From Eubacteriales bacterium (GTDB lineage: Bacteria > Bacillota > Clostridia > Christensenellales > Aristaeellaceae): a stretch of DNA of 43,239 bases. Position numbers and translations under genes: made by a program. The number at the start of each line of letters is the position of its first letter. Position 1 is the stretch's first letter. The notes under the pieces are model-generated. The model saw only the letters and a list, made by a program, of their open reading frames with translations, did no database searches and had not been told where the DNA came from. This document shows, in pieces, positions 17,650 through 25,744 of the stretch. The DNA is taken from positions 1-43,239 of the forward strand of contig JAQUWD010000034.1 of assembly GCA_028693055.1 (NCBI GenBank), read 5' to 3'.

Positions 17650-18320
17650 TCGATGCGATAACCCAAGCCTTTCTTGGTTTTAATCATATCCTCAATTCCG
17701 GCGGCTTCAAGCCGTTTACGCAATCGATTGATGTTGACCGTCAACGTGTTGTCGTCTACAAAGGAATCCGTTTCCCACAGCTTATTCATCAGCAGCTCGC
17801 GGCTGACGGTTTCGCCCTTATGCTGCAGCAGTACGCCCAGTATCCGACTTTCGTTCTTACTCAACTCGGTTTTTTCACCGCGAATGGTGACGGACCCATC
17901 AGCCGGAGTAAAGACCAGCTCTCCATGGCTGAAAAGAGGCTGAGCGCTTTGGGAAAAATCATAGGTTCGGCGTAGCATTGCTTGCACCTTCGCCATCATC
18001 ACGCCCAGATCAAAGGGCTTGGAAATAAAATCATCCGCTCCAGCATTTAGCGCCATGAGGATATTCATACTTTCATTCGCCGAAGAAATAAAGATGATGG
18101 GAGCCTTGCTTATTTTACGAATTTCCCCGCACCAATGATATCCATCGTAAAATGGCAACGTAATATCCATCAATACCAGTTGTGGGTCAAAGGTTGCAAA
18201 TTCAGCGATTACGTCTTGAAACCTCTCAACGCCCTTTGCTTCAAACCCCCACTTGACCATGTAGGCGCAAAGGGCCTCCGTGATCACGGGGTCATCCTCT
18301 ACAATAAAAATACGATACAA
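17646..18320 (-). CDS. BceR-like OmpR-family response regulator
   Basis: The 224-residue regulator has an N-terminal receiver (FIVEDDPVITEAL; phosphoacceptor Asp in LVLMDITLPFYDG, about residue 52) and a C-terminal winged helix (ILGVLLQHKGETVSRELLMNKLWETD, VNINRLRKRLEAAG, GLGYRIE). It should control the ABC transporter genes of its own operon in response to antimicrobial peptides. GGAGGTGA lies about 12 bases before the ATG, and a strong promoter is present at 18353-18381. It is the first gene of the module. Confidence 0.92.
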   Translation of the reverse strand: MYRIFIVEDDPVITEALCAYMVKWGFEAKGVERFQDVIAEFATFDPQLVLMDITLPFYDGYHWCGEIRKISKAPIIFISSANESMNILMALNAGADDFISKPFDLGVMMAKVQAMLRRTYDFSQSAQPLFSHGELVFTPADGSVTIRGEKTELSKNESRILGVLLQHKGETVSRELLMNKLWETDSFVDDNTLTVNINRLRKRLEAAGIEDMIKTKKGLGYRIE

Positions 18321-18352
18321 ACGCTTTTCACCTCCATGCTGCGTTTTAGCTT

Positions 18353-18381
18353 ATTATACAATGGTTTTTTCGCGCTGACAA
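18353..18381 (-). promoter_or_regulatory. Sigma-A promoter of the Bce-like module
   Basis: On the minus strand TTGTCA (18381-18376) and TATAAT (18358-18353) are 17 bases apart, nearly the full consensus, so basal expression should be considerable. I could not identify a clear inverted repeat for the response regulator. Confidence 0.75.
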
Positions 18382-18448
18382 TGGATAGCAAAAAGGCAGG
18401 ATAATTCTGCTCTTCATGGACACAATACCCAGCGGAGGTGATGGGAGT

Positions 18449-18622
18449 ATGAGTCCCAAGGAGCTTTTATACATCGAGGATGCGCTGGGTCACGAGCAGT
18501 TCTTGCAAACCCAGTGCCAGCAAGCCGCGCAGGCATTGCAAAACGCGGAGCTCAAAAACTATGTAAACCAACTGGCTCAGCAGCACTCGCAGCTTTTCCA
18601 AAAGCTGTATGGCCTTGTTTAA
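18449..18622 (+). CDS. Small protein of a CotF-type gene pair
   Basis: The 57-residue protein (starting MSPKELLYIEDALGHEQ) is mostly helical and glutamine-rich, with no membrane segment. Small proteins of this kind are commonly encoded just before a CotF-like coat gene in Clostridia. The start at 18449 is fixed by GGAGGTGAT at 18434-18442, a near-perfect anti-16S match six bases upstream; the frame from 18416 includes that site and is wrong. The gap to the next gene is 16 bases, so the two form an operon. A role in the spore coat is inferred from the neighbour. Confidence 0.75.
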   Translation: MSPKELLYIEDALGHEQFLQTQCQQAAQALQNAELKNYVNQLAQQHSQLFQKLYGLV

Positions 18623-18638
18623 GGAGGGAGGAAACGAC

Positions 18639-18887
18639 ATGAACAGCGATAAGGACATTATGGAGAACCTTTTGCAGACCACCAAAGGGGTCTGCGACCT
18701 GTACATGCACGGCGCCATTGAGTCCGCCACGCAGAACGTTCACACGGCCTTTGACGACGCCTTGAACGAAAGTCTCTGTATGCAAAGTCAGATTTATGAC
18801 CGGATGGCTCAACAAGGCTGGTATCCTACCGAGCAAGCGCAGCAGCAGCAAATCGCCAAGGTTAAAAACAAATACGCAGGTGTGTAA
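18639..18887 (+). CDS. CotF-family spore coat protein
   Basis: The 82-residue protein matches short CotF-like coat proteins of Clostridia: KDIMENLLQTTKGVCDLYMHG, then a helical TAFDDALNESLCMQSQIYDRMAQQGWYP and a glutamine-rich tail. Such proteins are deposited around the developing spore by the mother cell. AAGGAGGGAGG precedes the ATG, giving strong translation. No sigma-E or sigma-K promoter could be assigned with confidence upstream of the pair. A bidirectional terminator follows directly. Confidence 0.8.
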   Translation: MNSDKDIMENLLQTTKGVCDLYMHGAIESATQNVHTAFDDALNESLCMQSQIYDRMAQQGWYPTEQAQQQQIAKVKNKYAGV

Positions 18888-18925
18888 AAAAGGAAGGATG
18901 CTGCTCGTCAGCATCCTTCCTTTTT
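18887..18925. terminator. Bidirectional rho-independent terminator
   Basis: AAAAAGGAAGGATGCTG pairs with CAGCATCCTTCCTTTTT around a CTCGT loop. The stem is flanked by an A run on one side and a T run on the other, so it can stop transcription of the coat pair (plus) and of the sugar-phosphate transport operon (minus). Confidence 0.9.
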
Positions 18926-18935
18926 ATAAAAGAGA

Positions 18936-20261
18936 CTATTCGTTGGTCAGATTGTAGATTTCAATGGCACTGTTGATCTCTCCGGCTAAAGCGGTGACCG
19001 TCGCGTCCACGTCCATTTCGCCATTGATCAGCTTTTCGGTATAGGTCTGTACCAATTGACGAGCTTCGGGGAAAACGCTCAGCAGAGAGCCCACATACTC
19101 GGAAGAGGTGTCATGGAGCTGTTCGATCGCGGTGCTGAACTGGGGATACTTCTCCATATTGGCTTTAAAAGCGTCCAACTCGTGGGTGGCTACGGTAATG
19201 GGGAAATAACCGGTCTGTGCGTTCCAGTAAGCTTGTTGATCGGGGCTGATCATGAACTTAATAAATTCCCAAGTCGCCTTCTGACGGGCTTCGTCGCCGG
19301 TATTCAGCATCCACAGGGAACCGCCGCCGATGGACACGCCGCCCACGTCGTTCGCATTGATGGAGGGGAAGTAGCCAGTGCCGATTTCAAAGCTGTCGCC
19401 AACATTAACTAGCAAGCTTTTCAGAGCGGCGGTAGATTCCAGCGTAATCGCGATATTGCCGCTGATGAAGGCGGCCTTCGCGCCGTCGTTGCCCTGTCCT
19501 AGATAAGTAATAACGCCGTTGTCAATGAGCTTCTTCCATGTGCCCAGAATGTCCTTGGCAGCGCCGTTTTCGTCAAAAGCAACCTTGGTGGCGGGATCAG
19601 CGCCGCGGCCATTGTTGTTATCAACGTAGTGCTTGCCCATTTTGCCGGTCCATTGCTCGAAGAACCAGCCGTAGTTGCCCATACCAAAGCCATATTGAAT
19701 GACTTTGCCGCTTTCATCCTTAATGGTGAGCTTCTCGGCCATTTCGATAATCTCGTCAAAATTCTTGGGCGGGGTATTGGGGTCTAAGCCGGCTTTTTCA
19801 AAGGCGGTCTTGTTGTAGTACAATAGCGGGGTAGAGCTGTTAAACGGCATGGAATACAGCTTGCTGTCTATGGTGTAGTAGGCGGCGATGTTGGGCTCAA
19901 CCTGAGATAGATCATAGCCTTCACCGTCAATCATGTCCTGCACAGGCAGCGCCCAGCCGCTGTCAATCATGAAGCGGGTGCCGATATCGTAAATCTGCAC
20001 CACGTCGCAAGGCATAGCGCTCATGCCGGCTGCCTGAATCTTGTTGATCGCGTCGTCGTAGGTTCCTTGATACTCTGTGTTGACCTTGATTTTGCCGACG
20101 TTTGCCGTGTTGAAGTCCTCTACCATCTTGGCAATGGCTTCACCGTTAACGCCGCCCATGGAGTGCCAGAAGGTCAGTTCCACTTCTCCTTCAGCCTGTG
20201 CAAATGAGCAGAGACTTACGAGCATGGCAATTGAGAGAACGAGAGACAACAGTTTCTTCAT
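18936..20261 (-). CDS. UgpB-like ABC transporter substrate-binding protein
   Basis: The 441-residue protein has a signal peptide (MKKLLSLVLSIAMLVSLCSF) and the UgpB-type mature start VELTFWHSMGGVNGEAIAKMV, with NTEYQGTYDDAINKIQ soon after. This family captures glycerol-3-phosphate or related glycerophosphodiesters, or oligosaccharides, outside the membrane. The start at 20261 follows AAAGGAG; the longer frame from 20318 overlaps the permease end. Linkage to a glycerophosphodiester phosphodiesterase favours a glycerophosphodiester or glycerol-3-phosphate substrate. It is the last gene of the operon, 57 bases after the permease. Confidence 0.85.
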   Translation of the reverse strand: MKKLLSLVLSIAMLVSLCSFAQAEGEVELTFWHSMGGVNGEAIAKMVEDFNTANVGKIKVNTEYQGTYDDAINKIQAAGMSAMPCDVVQIYDIGTRFMIDSGWALPVQDMIDGEGYDLSQVEPNIAAYYTIDSKLYSMPFNSSTPLLYYNKTAFEKAGLDPNTPPKNFDEIIEMAEKLTIKDESGKVIQYGFGMGNYGWFFEQWTGKMGKHYVDNNNGRGADPATKVAFDENGAAKDILGTWKKLIDNGVITYLGQGNDGAKAAFISGNIAITLESTAALKSLLVNVGDSFEIGTGYFPSINANDVGGVSIGGGSLWMLNTGDEARQKATWEFIKFMISPDQQAYWNAQTGYFPITVATHELDAFKANMEKYPQFSTAIEQLHDTSSEYVGSLLSVFPEARQLVQTYTEKLINGEMDVDATVTALAGEINSAIEIYNLTNE

Positions 20262-20318
20262 GGTTAGATTCTCCTTTTGCTCCTTTATTTTGATGCGCAC
20301 TACACTCGGCGCATTCAA

Positions 20319-21185
20319 TCAACCCTTAACCGCTCCAGCCATCAAGCCGTTAATCAGCTGCTTTTGCATGAAGATAAAAATGCTTAGAGAAGGAACGATG
20401 ACAATGACCACGCCAGCCATCATCAGTCCTAAAGCTTCTGCGTCGATATCATACAGCATACTGATCCCGATTTGCACAGTACGGTAGCTAGCGCTATTGG
20501 TTACCAGCAGTGGCCACATATATTGGTTCCAAGTATTCAAGAAGATGTACGCGCCCAAAGCGCCCAATGCCGGGCGGCTAAGCGGTGTAACGATAGAGGC
20601 TAAAAAGCGCCAGTTGCCGCAGCCGTCCAAACGCGCCGCCTCGTGCAATTCCTTGGCAAAGGTAAGGTAGTTCTGACGCAGCAGAAAGATACCCATGGCG
20701 CTTGTTAAGTAAGGTACAATCAGCGCTTGATAGCTATCAAGCCAGCCCCAGCTGCTGACGGTTAAATAGTTTGCGATAATGGTTGCTTCTCCGGGAACCA
20801 TCATGGTTGCCAGAATGATCAGAAACAGAAACTTCTTTCCCTTAAACTCAAGGAAGGAAAAGGAAAACGCCGCCATGGAGCAGGTTACCATCTGCCCTAG
20901 CATTACGCAGGTAGATACAATAAAAGAATTGAGAATGAAACGGAGAAAGCTGTAGCTTGGGTTTGTAAAAGCCTTCACATAGTTAACGAAATCGACGGAG
21001 GTTGGAATCAAATGGTTCTGATAGATTTCATCCGAAGGCATCACAGAAATGCTGATGGTATAAATCAGCGGTACCAAGATGATCATCATCAAAGGAAGAT
21101 TCAACAAAAAATTGCCTAAATTTTTGAGGTGGAGCCGCTTTTGGGTGCGGGTCATTCCCCTTTTGCTGAGAGAAGCCGTGCTCAT
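20319..21185 (-). CDS. UgpE-like ABC sugar-phosphate permease
   Basis: The 288-residue permease has about six membrane helices and the coupling motif ELHEAARLDGCGNWRFLASIVTPLSRPALGA (the EAA loop, about residues 185-215) that contacts the ATPase. It ends NGLMAGAVKG, a common end of MalG/UgpE-type permeases. The start overlaps the stop of the partner permease as TAATG. It forms the membrane channel together with the UgpA-like protein. No ATPase gene is present in the operon. Confidence 0.9.
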   Translation of the reverse strand: MSTASLSKRGMTRTQKRLHLKNLGNFLLNLPLMMIILVPLIYTISISVMPSDEIYQNHLIPTSVDFVNYVKAFTNPSYSFLRFILNSFIVSTCVMLGQMVTCSMAAFSFSFLEFKGKKFLFLIILATMMVPGEATIIANYLTVSSWGWLDSYQALIVPYLTSAMGIFLLRQNYLTFAKELHEAARLDGCGNWRFLASIVTPLSRPALGALGAYIFLNTWNQYMWPLLVTNSASYRTVQIGISMLYDIDAEALGLMMAGVVIVIVPSLSIFIFMQKQLINGLMAGAVKG

Positions 21186-22090
21186 TAGTAATTCACACTC
21201 CTTTTCTCATTGCTAAACTGGATAACGGTAATGGCCAACACAATGAGGAATAGAATCACAGATCTGGCGGCAGCCGTTCCAAAGCGGAAGTTAAAGAACG
21301 CGTCGCGGTAGATCGCATAGACGATCACGTTGGTAGCTTCCCCGGGGCCGCCCTGCGTTAACAGCTTTATCTGACTAAAGGATTGGAACGCATTAATGAT
21401 ATTGATCAAAATTTGGAAAAATAACGTAGGTGAAAGTGCGGGTAAGGTTATGTAGAAAAGGCGCTTCCAGTAACCTGCGCCGTCAATGGAAGCGCTCTCG
21501 TACTGCTCCGCTGGAATGTTACGCAGACCGGCGCTGATAAAAATAAAGTTGATACCGGACGCCAGCCAGACGGTCATAGCCGAAACGGAGAACAAGGCCC
21601 AGCTGGGATCGGTCGTCCACCCAATCTGGGTTCCCATGAGAATGTTGATTAAACCGTTGGTAGGATGCAAAATCATTTTAAACGCCATGGACGCAGCCGC
21701 CGAAGCAATGGCTACGGGCATTGCGTAGGTTGCGCTGGCAAAGGTGACGCCGCGATATTTGTTCACTGTCAGAAGGCTGGTAATCAAGCCGACAATCAAT
21801 CCGCCCAGCGCCACAAAAAGAACAAATTGAAGCGTTACCCCAAGGCTGTTCCAAAAGGAGGAGCTGCTAAGAATGTCCGAATAGTTCTTAAACCCCACAA
21901 ATACTTTGGCCTGACCCAGCTTATTGGTCAGGAAGGTGCTTAAATATAACGTTCGTATAAAAGGATAATATAAAAAGCAACCAAAAATTATCAATGCGGG
22001 TAATAAAAACAAATAGGGCTCAATCCGTTCGTAGGGAGTCATAGCGTTCAGCTTTCGCTGCGCCTTTGCGCGTTGGGTTGCGCTCGACAT
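21185..22090 (-). CDS. UgpA-like ABC sugar-phosphate permease
   Basis: The 301-residue permease has about six membrane helices (LFLLPALIIFGCFLYYPFIRTLYLS is the first) and the EAA motif EQYESASIDGAGYWKRLFYITLPALSPT (about residues 207-235). It ends with INAFQSFSQIKLLTQGGPGEATNVIVYAIY, typical of the UgpA/MalF group. GGAGG precedes the ATG. It should pair with the UgpE-like permease encoded immediately downstream (one-base overlap). Confidence 0.9.
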   Translation of the reverse strand: MSSATQRAKAQRKLNAMTPYERIEPYLFLLPALIIFGCFLYYPFIRTLYLSTFLTNKLGQAKVFVGFKNYSDILSSSSFWNSLGVTLQFVLFVALGGLIVGLITSLLTVNKYRGVTFASATYAMPVAIASAAASMAFKMILHPTNGLINILMGTQIGWTTDPSWALFSVSAMTVWLASGINFIFISAGLRNIPAEQYESASIDGAGYWKRLFYITLPALSPTLFFQILINIINAFQSFSQIKLLTQGGPGEATNVIVYAIYRDAFFNFRFGTAAARSVILFLIVLAITVIQFSNEKRSVNY

Positions 22091-22114
22091 GATGCAGTCC
22101 TCCTTTATGGTGGT

Positions 22115-22852
22115 TTACGCCTTTAAGCCCAGTTCATGAAAAGCTTCCAGCCCACGGTCAGGATAGTTGCCAATAAGCACGTCCACCCCGTCCCGCAAAA
22201 GACTTCTGATTTGATCCGGCTCGTTAGCCGTCCATACGAAGGCTTGCATGCCAGCCTGTTGAATTTCGCTGATAATTTCTTTGGAAAAATAGCTCACATT
22301 GCCGTTGATGGTTTGCATTCCAAGGCGTTTGCCATATTCGCCGATGCCGACTATCCAGCAGTCTAGCAGCAGCCCGCATTGGGCTTTGGGGCACGCCTTT
22401 TTGACCTGTAGCATAGTATAATGGTTGAAGGACGAATAGCGAATACGATCGGTTAGCCCAAATTTTTCTACCATAGGCACAACCTTTTCTACTAGTCCTG
22501 GATAATCATATACGCTCGTCTTCATCTCAATATTAGTAATGAAGTTTTTTGTGGACATGTATTCCAGATACTCCTCCAAGGTAGGAATTGTTTGAAGGGG
22601 TACGCTGTTTCCAAACTTCCATCGTGCATCCAGCTGTTGAAGCTCCTTCAGGGTAAAATCCCGCACATAGCCGCTGCCGTTGGTGGTGCGGTTCAAGGTT
22701 TCATCATGAATAAGCACCGGAATGCCGTCCTTGGAAAGCTGAACGTCCGTTTCAATCCCATGAGCTCCTAACTCTATAGCCTTTTGAAAGGCGAGCATCG
22801 TATTCTCGGGATACTGACCGCTAAAGCCTCGGTGTGCAAAAATCATAGCCAT
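22115..22852 (-). CDS. Glycerophosphodiester phosphodiesterase (UgpQ-like)
   Basis: The 245-residue enzyme hydrolyses glycerophosphodiesters to glycerol-3-phosphate and an alcohol. The family signature is present: [18 protein letters not shown] (catalytic HRG, residues 6-8), then [30 protein letters not shown] with the metal-binding Glu and Asp and the second His. There is no signal peptide, so it acts in the cytoplasm on imported substrate. AAAGGAA is the likely binding site. It sits between the regulator and the transporter genes, so uptake and cleavage are co-regulated. Confidence 0.92.
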   Translation of the reverse strand: MAMIFAHRGFSGQYPENTMLAFQKAIELGAHGIETDVQLSKDGIPVLIHDETLNRTTNGSGYVRDFTLKELQQLDARWKFGNSVPLQTIPTLEEYLEYMSTKNFITNIEMKTSVYDYPGLVEKVVPMVEKFGLTDRIRYSSFNHYTMLQVKKACPKAQCGLLLDCWIVGIGEYGKRLGMQTINGNVSYFSKEIISEIQQAGMQAFVWTANEPDQIRSLLRDGVDVLIGNYPDRGLEAFHELGLKA

Positions 22853-22871
22853 ATAAAATCTACGTTCCTTT

Positions 22872-23915
22872 CTATCTCCGCTGCGGCGGCGCCGTTGTGC
22901 CGCGCAGTACTAATTTGCTTTGGTACTCAATACTGGTATAGGTTTCCCGTTCCTCGCTTTGCGCTTGGATTTTCTCCAAAAGAAGCGACAGTGCCGCGTG
23001 CCCCAGCTGTATGATGGAATGGTCTACGGTGGTCAGGCTTACACGAGCCATTTGAGAAGGATAAATGTTATCAAAGCCGCACACGCTGTACTCCGTCGGC
23101 ACCTGCTTGCCATGGGCGTGCAACGCATCCAGTACGCCATAAGCGACCATATCGTTAATCGCTACGATAGCCGTTACCTCCGGCTTCTCCAACAGCAGCC
23201 GTTCCGTCAAGCGAAAACCCGTATCATGCTCAATGTTCGGTGTATTCAATTCCTGCGCTGCATTTACCTCGGTAGTGAATACGCTTAACGTTGCGCCTTC
23301 CACAGCCTTGATCTCGCTTTCCAATCCGCGAAGGCGAAGCACTCTGGCTGAGTGGGTATCATCCAGCGTTGTGGAAACATAAGCGATAGATCGATGCCCC
23401 AGCTCCAGTAAATGCTGTGCCAGCATTCGGCTAGAACGCAAATTATTTACGTCCACCGTATTAAGCTTCAGCTCGCTTCGCCTGTCGCCGATGGTAACAA
23501 TGGGAAGTAGCCGCCGTCTCTGCTCCGCCAGCAAAGGCTGCTGCGGTATCATGGTAAAAATAATACCAGAGGAATTATCCTTCGAAAAGCTTTCTAGCAG
23601 CTCCCTTTCCATCTCCTGATCCCAATAGGTTGCGTAAAGGGCGCTGATACAACGACTGGAAATCGCTTGCTGTTGAATTCCCTGTATCAAAGTGGCATAG
23701 TAGGGATTCATTACCGAAGGGCACACAATGCGGATTGGTTTTAACTTCAAGGAATGTTTGGGGCGATAGTTTAAAGATTCTGCCGCCTTCCGTACCCGAA
23801 CCACGGTAGCATGAGAGAACCTAGACAATGACCGCTCGTTTAAAATCATAGAAACGCTTGCGGGAGATACGTTCGCTAATGTGGCTATCTGTGCGATGGT
23901 AGGTGTCTTTTCCAT
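22872..23915 (-). CDS. LacI-family transcriptional regulator
   Basis: The 347-residue protein has the N-terminal LacI helix-turn-helix ([23 protein letters not shown]) and hinge ([13 protein letters not shown]), followed by a periplasmic-binding-protein-like effector domain ([42 protein letters not shown]). It probably represses the operon it heads in the absence of a glycerophosphodiester or sugar phosphate. GAAGGAG lies seven bases before the ATG. It is first in the transcript, giving autoregulation. Confidence 0.92.
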   Translation of the reverse strand: MEKTPTIAQIATLANVSPASVSMILNERSLSRFSHATVVRVRKAAESLNYRPKHSLKLKPIRIVCPSVMNPYYATLIQGIQQQAISSRCISALYATYWDQEMERELLESFSKDNSSGIIFTMIPQQPLLAEQRRRLLPIVTIGDRRSELKLNTVDVNNLRSSRMLAQHLLELGHRSIAYVSTTLDDTHSARVLRLRGLESEIKAVEGATLSVFTTEVNAAQELNTPNIEHDTGFRLTERLLLEKPEVTAIVAINDMVAYGVLDALHAHGKQVPTEYSVCGFDNIYPSQMARVSLTTVDHSIIQLGHAALSLLLEKIQAQSEERETYTSIEYQSKLVLRGTTAPPQRR

Positions 23916-23960
23916 TGACGCTCTCCTTCCATTGCATAGAATATCTTTATGATGGCATAA

Positions 23961-23990
23961 ACTATACTTTTAAGTTTCAACGTTTTTCAA
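23961..23990 (-). promoter_or_regulatory. Promoter of the LacI-Ugp operon
   Basis: On the minus strand TTGAAA (23990-23985) and TATAGT (23966-23961) are 18 bases apart. Transcription would begin about 35-40 bases before the regulator ATG. Confidence 0.6.
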
Positions 23991-23993
23991 CTT
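23972..23993. promoter_or_regulatory. Candidate LacI-type operator
   Basis: A 22-base imperfect palindrome (outer arms AAGTT and AACTT; 7 of 11 pairs match) overlaps the -35 and spacer. It contains two GTTGAAA repeats. The placement suits a repressor site, but the match to a LacI consensus is loose. Confidence 0.35.
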
Positions 23994-24180
23994 TCATTCT
24001 TCTCTTTTATTATAGCGTGTCTCACAGCAAAATGCAACACTTTGGAAATTATTTTACCAAATAATATAACGATTTATCCTGTCGAAAACAAATTTTAACT
24101 TCAATTTACCCACAGGCATGATTATATTTGTTAAAATTTTGCTTATTAAATGGAAATTATTTTCAGCCTTTGCGTCAAAA

Positions 24181-24225
24181 AAACCGCGGCAGTTTCTATC
24201 AGGCTATAGTAAGCTGCCGCGGTTT
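24181..24225 (-). terminator. Terminator of the small secreted-protein operon
   Basis: AAACCGCGGCAG (24181-24192) pairs with CTGCCGCGGTTT (24214-24225). On the minus strand the stem is followed by TTTTTTG, so it ends transcripts coming from 24251-25428. Confidence 0.8.
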
Positions 24226-24250
24226 ATACAAACGTTATTTCACAGAAGAA

Positions 24251-24805
24251 TTACTTTTCAACCGGCCACATATCGGAAAGGATTTTCATAGCCAGATCGA
24301 TATCATCCTGCGTCAGCTTATCATAATCGCCACGCGTGACGAAAATCTGAATAAAATATCCCTTATAGATGGTGAAGCCGCTGGCGAAGGAGCAATCTGC
24401 GTCGTCATTCTCAGCGCCTGTTTCGTTGACAATATACACTTGGGTGCCGTTTTCCGTGGTGAGATCGTGAATCTCAGGTACATTAAAATCGTCATCCATG
24501 GTATCCAGCAGTTGTTTTTTATCTTCCTCGGACATGTCGTTCAGCGTAATTCCGTCATAGGCTTCGCTATAAGCGATGGATGCGACGAATTCGGTCTTGT
24601 CCTCTTCGTCAGGGGCAAAGTATACATAAATCGTGTCGTCGAAACGATGCTCCTGCATAGTATAGCCATCAGGCACAACGCAAGTAACATCGAAGTCTGC
24701 CTGTAATTGCTGCAAAGCAACTTCATCGGTGCTTTCGGTGGCCATCGCTGTAGTCATGCCAAGCATCATGGCGAGCGCTAAAAGCAAAGCAAAAATTTTC
24801 TTCAT
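24251..24805 (-). CDS. Secreted protein of unknown function
   Basis: The 184-residue protein has a signal peptide (MKKIFALLLALAMMLGMTTAMA) and an acidic mature part rich in Asp and Glu (TIYVYFAPDEEDKTEF; QLLDTMDDDFNVPE). I do not recognise a domain. The start at 24805 follows GGAGGG; the longer frame from 24838 lacks a site. It follows an SH3-domain protein gene by 44 bases and the two are probably co-transcribed and both exported. The acidic nature may point to an outer or wall location, but no function can be assigned. Confidence 0.7.
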   Translation of the reverse strand: MKKIFALLLALAMMLGMTTAMATESTDEVALQQLQADFDVTCVVPDGYTMQEHRFDDTIYVYFAPDEEDKTEFVASIAYSEAYDGITLNDMSEEDKKQLLDTMDDDFNVPEIHDLTTENGTQVYIVNETGAENDDADCSFASGFTIYKGYFIQIFVTRGDYDKLTQDDIDLAMKILSDMWPVEK

Positions 24806-24849
24806 ATTGATTGTCCCTCCATCTTTCGTTGATTTCAATCCGTCAGAAA

Positions 24850-25428
24850 TTAAGAATCAGCGCCCGTATCGTTCAGGAAAGCGCGCATAATAAAGCCGAC
24901 TGCGCCGCTGCTCTCCACACGAACCTGGGCCCATGTTTCGTTCTGAGCAATGATCGTCAGCTTTTGGCCGTCAGCCAGCTTGGCTTCGATTGCCTCGGAC
25001 TTGCTGGGTGCCCAGCGCAGATTAACAAATCCACCCGGAGCGGAAGAGCGTACGGTAGCGCTATAGGTAACCTCTACAAAGCCGTTAAAGCTCGCTTTTT
25101 GGCTGCTGGTTGAAGTCGAAGAAGCAGCTTTGGCAGCAGGCTGATTCTTAACCAGATAGCGGCTCATAACATAGCCCCACTTGCCGTTATACTCTACATA
25201 TGCCCACGTATTTCCATTTACATAGCTGTCAACCGCCACCTTAGCTCCGTAAGGAATATTGGCGACCCGATTGTTAGCGTGGGTTATCGGCGCGCTGCGT
25301 TGGTTGAGGGATTTTCCATTGCTGGTGTACACATACCGATACTGCATATTCGCCAAAGCAGTCAGTGGCAGCGCCGTGGTCAGAACGAGAATCAAGGCGC
25401 AAATCAAGGCTAGGGTTCTTTTTTTCAT
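24850..25428 (-). CDS. Secreted protein with two SH3-type domains
   Basis: The 192-residue protein has a signal peptide (LALICALILVLTTALPLTALA), an SH3-type domain at about residues 30-93 (SLNQRSAPITHANNRV, WAYVEYNGKWGYVMSRYL), a serine/threonine-rich linker, and a second domain at about 120-190 (GFVNLRWAPSKSEAIEAKL, WAQVRVESSGAVGFIMRAFL). Such tandem domains usually bind peptidoglycan peptides. It has no catalytic domain, so it may act as a wall-binding or sensor protein. AAGGAGG precedes the ATG. It is not close in sequence to the larger SH3 proteins at 10207-13279. Confidence 0.82.
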   Translation of the reverse strand: MKKRTLALICALILVLTTALPLTALANMQYRYVYTSNGKSLNQRSAPITHANNRVANIPYGAKVAVDSYVNGNTWAYVEYNGKWGYVMSRYLVKNQPAAKAASSTSTSSQKASFNGFVEVTYSATVRSSAPGGFVNLRWAPSKSEAIEAKLADGQKLTIIAQNETWAQVRVESSGAVGFIMRAFLNDTGADS

Positions 25429-25477
25429 GGTTTGAAACCTCCTTCGTAACTTTACCTACAAATTCCAGTACCAGTAT

Positions 25478-25483
25478 ATTATA
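25478..25483 (-). promoter_or_regulatory. Possible -10 for the SH3/secreted pair
   Basis: A perfect TATAAT lies on the minus strand about 50 bases before the ATG at 25428. I find no good -35 at 16-18 bases, so this is tentative. Confidence 0.3.
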
Positions 25484-25568
25484 TCCTTTTAAGTCGTGCA
25501 TCACTTTTTTCCATAAACCAAATTAAATTCTGCCAGTCTTTACGTGCCAGTCTCATTTTAACGGCAAA

Positions 25569-25608
25569 GCCGCCCAGAACGCATCCGCATTGCTATGTTC
25601 TGGGCGGC
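25569..25608. terminator. Hairpin at the end of the hppA operon
   Basis: GCCGCCCAGAAC (25569-25580) pairs with GTTCTGGGCGGC (25597-25608), a perfect 12-bp stem with a 16-base loop. The better T run (CATTTTTATT) is on the plus strand; on the minus strand it is followed only by TTTG. It may still end the hppA transcript, less efficiently. Confidence 0.55.
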
Positions 25609-25629
25609 CATTTTTATTGATAGGGTCTG

Positions 25630-25719
25630 TTATCCCTTCGAAAACCGATCCGAAAAGAAACTAAGTACGCATAATCCAACTACAATCACTACAATGATTA
25701 CATCAATAACTGTACTCAC
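25630..25719 (-). CDS. 29-residue single-pass membrane protein after hppA
   Basis: A GTG at 25719 has a perfect AAGGAGG (25732-25726) six bases upstream and opens a 29-codon frame ending TAA. The product starts MSTVIDVIIVVIVVGLCVL and ends FFSDRFSKG: one membrane helix of about 18 residues with a short charged tail. The site and frame start 25 bases after the hppA stop, in the same transcript. I know no family for it. The strong binding site and well-formed helix support translation; the length is below usual gene-calling limits. Confidence 0.6.
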   Translation of the reverse strand: MSTVIDVIIVVIVVGLCVLSFFSDRFSKG

Positions 25720-25744
25720 TTGCAGCCTCCTTTCTCAGATTGCT

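Larger units (their letters stand above)
23916..24250. other. AT-rich intergenic region
   Basis: Apart from the promoter and operator candidate near the regulator and the terminator at its other end, this gap is AT-rich. It holds a 7-bp inverted repeat at 24048-24065 (ATTATTT and AAATAAT with a four-base loop) whose meaning is unclear. No gene is visible. Confidence 0.5.

Noticed and set aside
24128..24706. 192-codon plus-strand open frame near the LacI intergenic region
   Set aside because: It runs antisense through a terminator and the secreted-protein gene at 24251-24805, which has a signal peptide and ribosome binding site.
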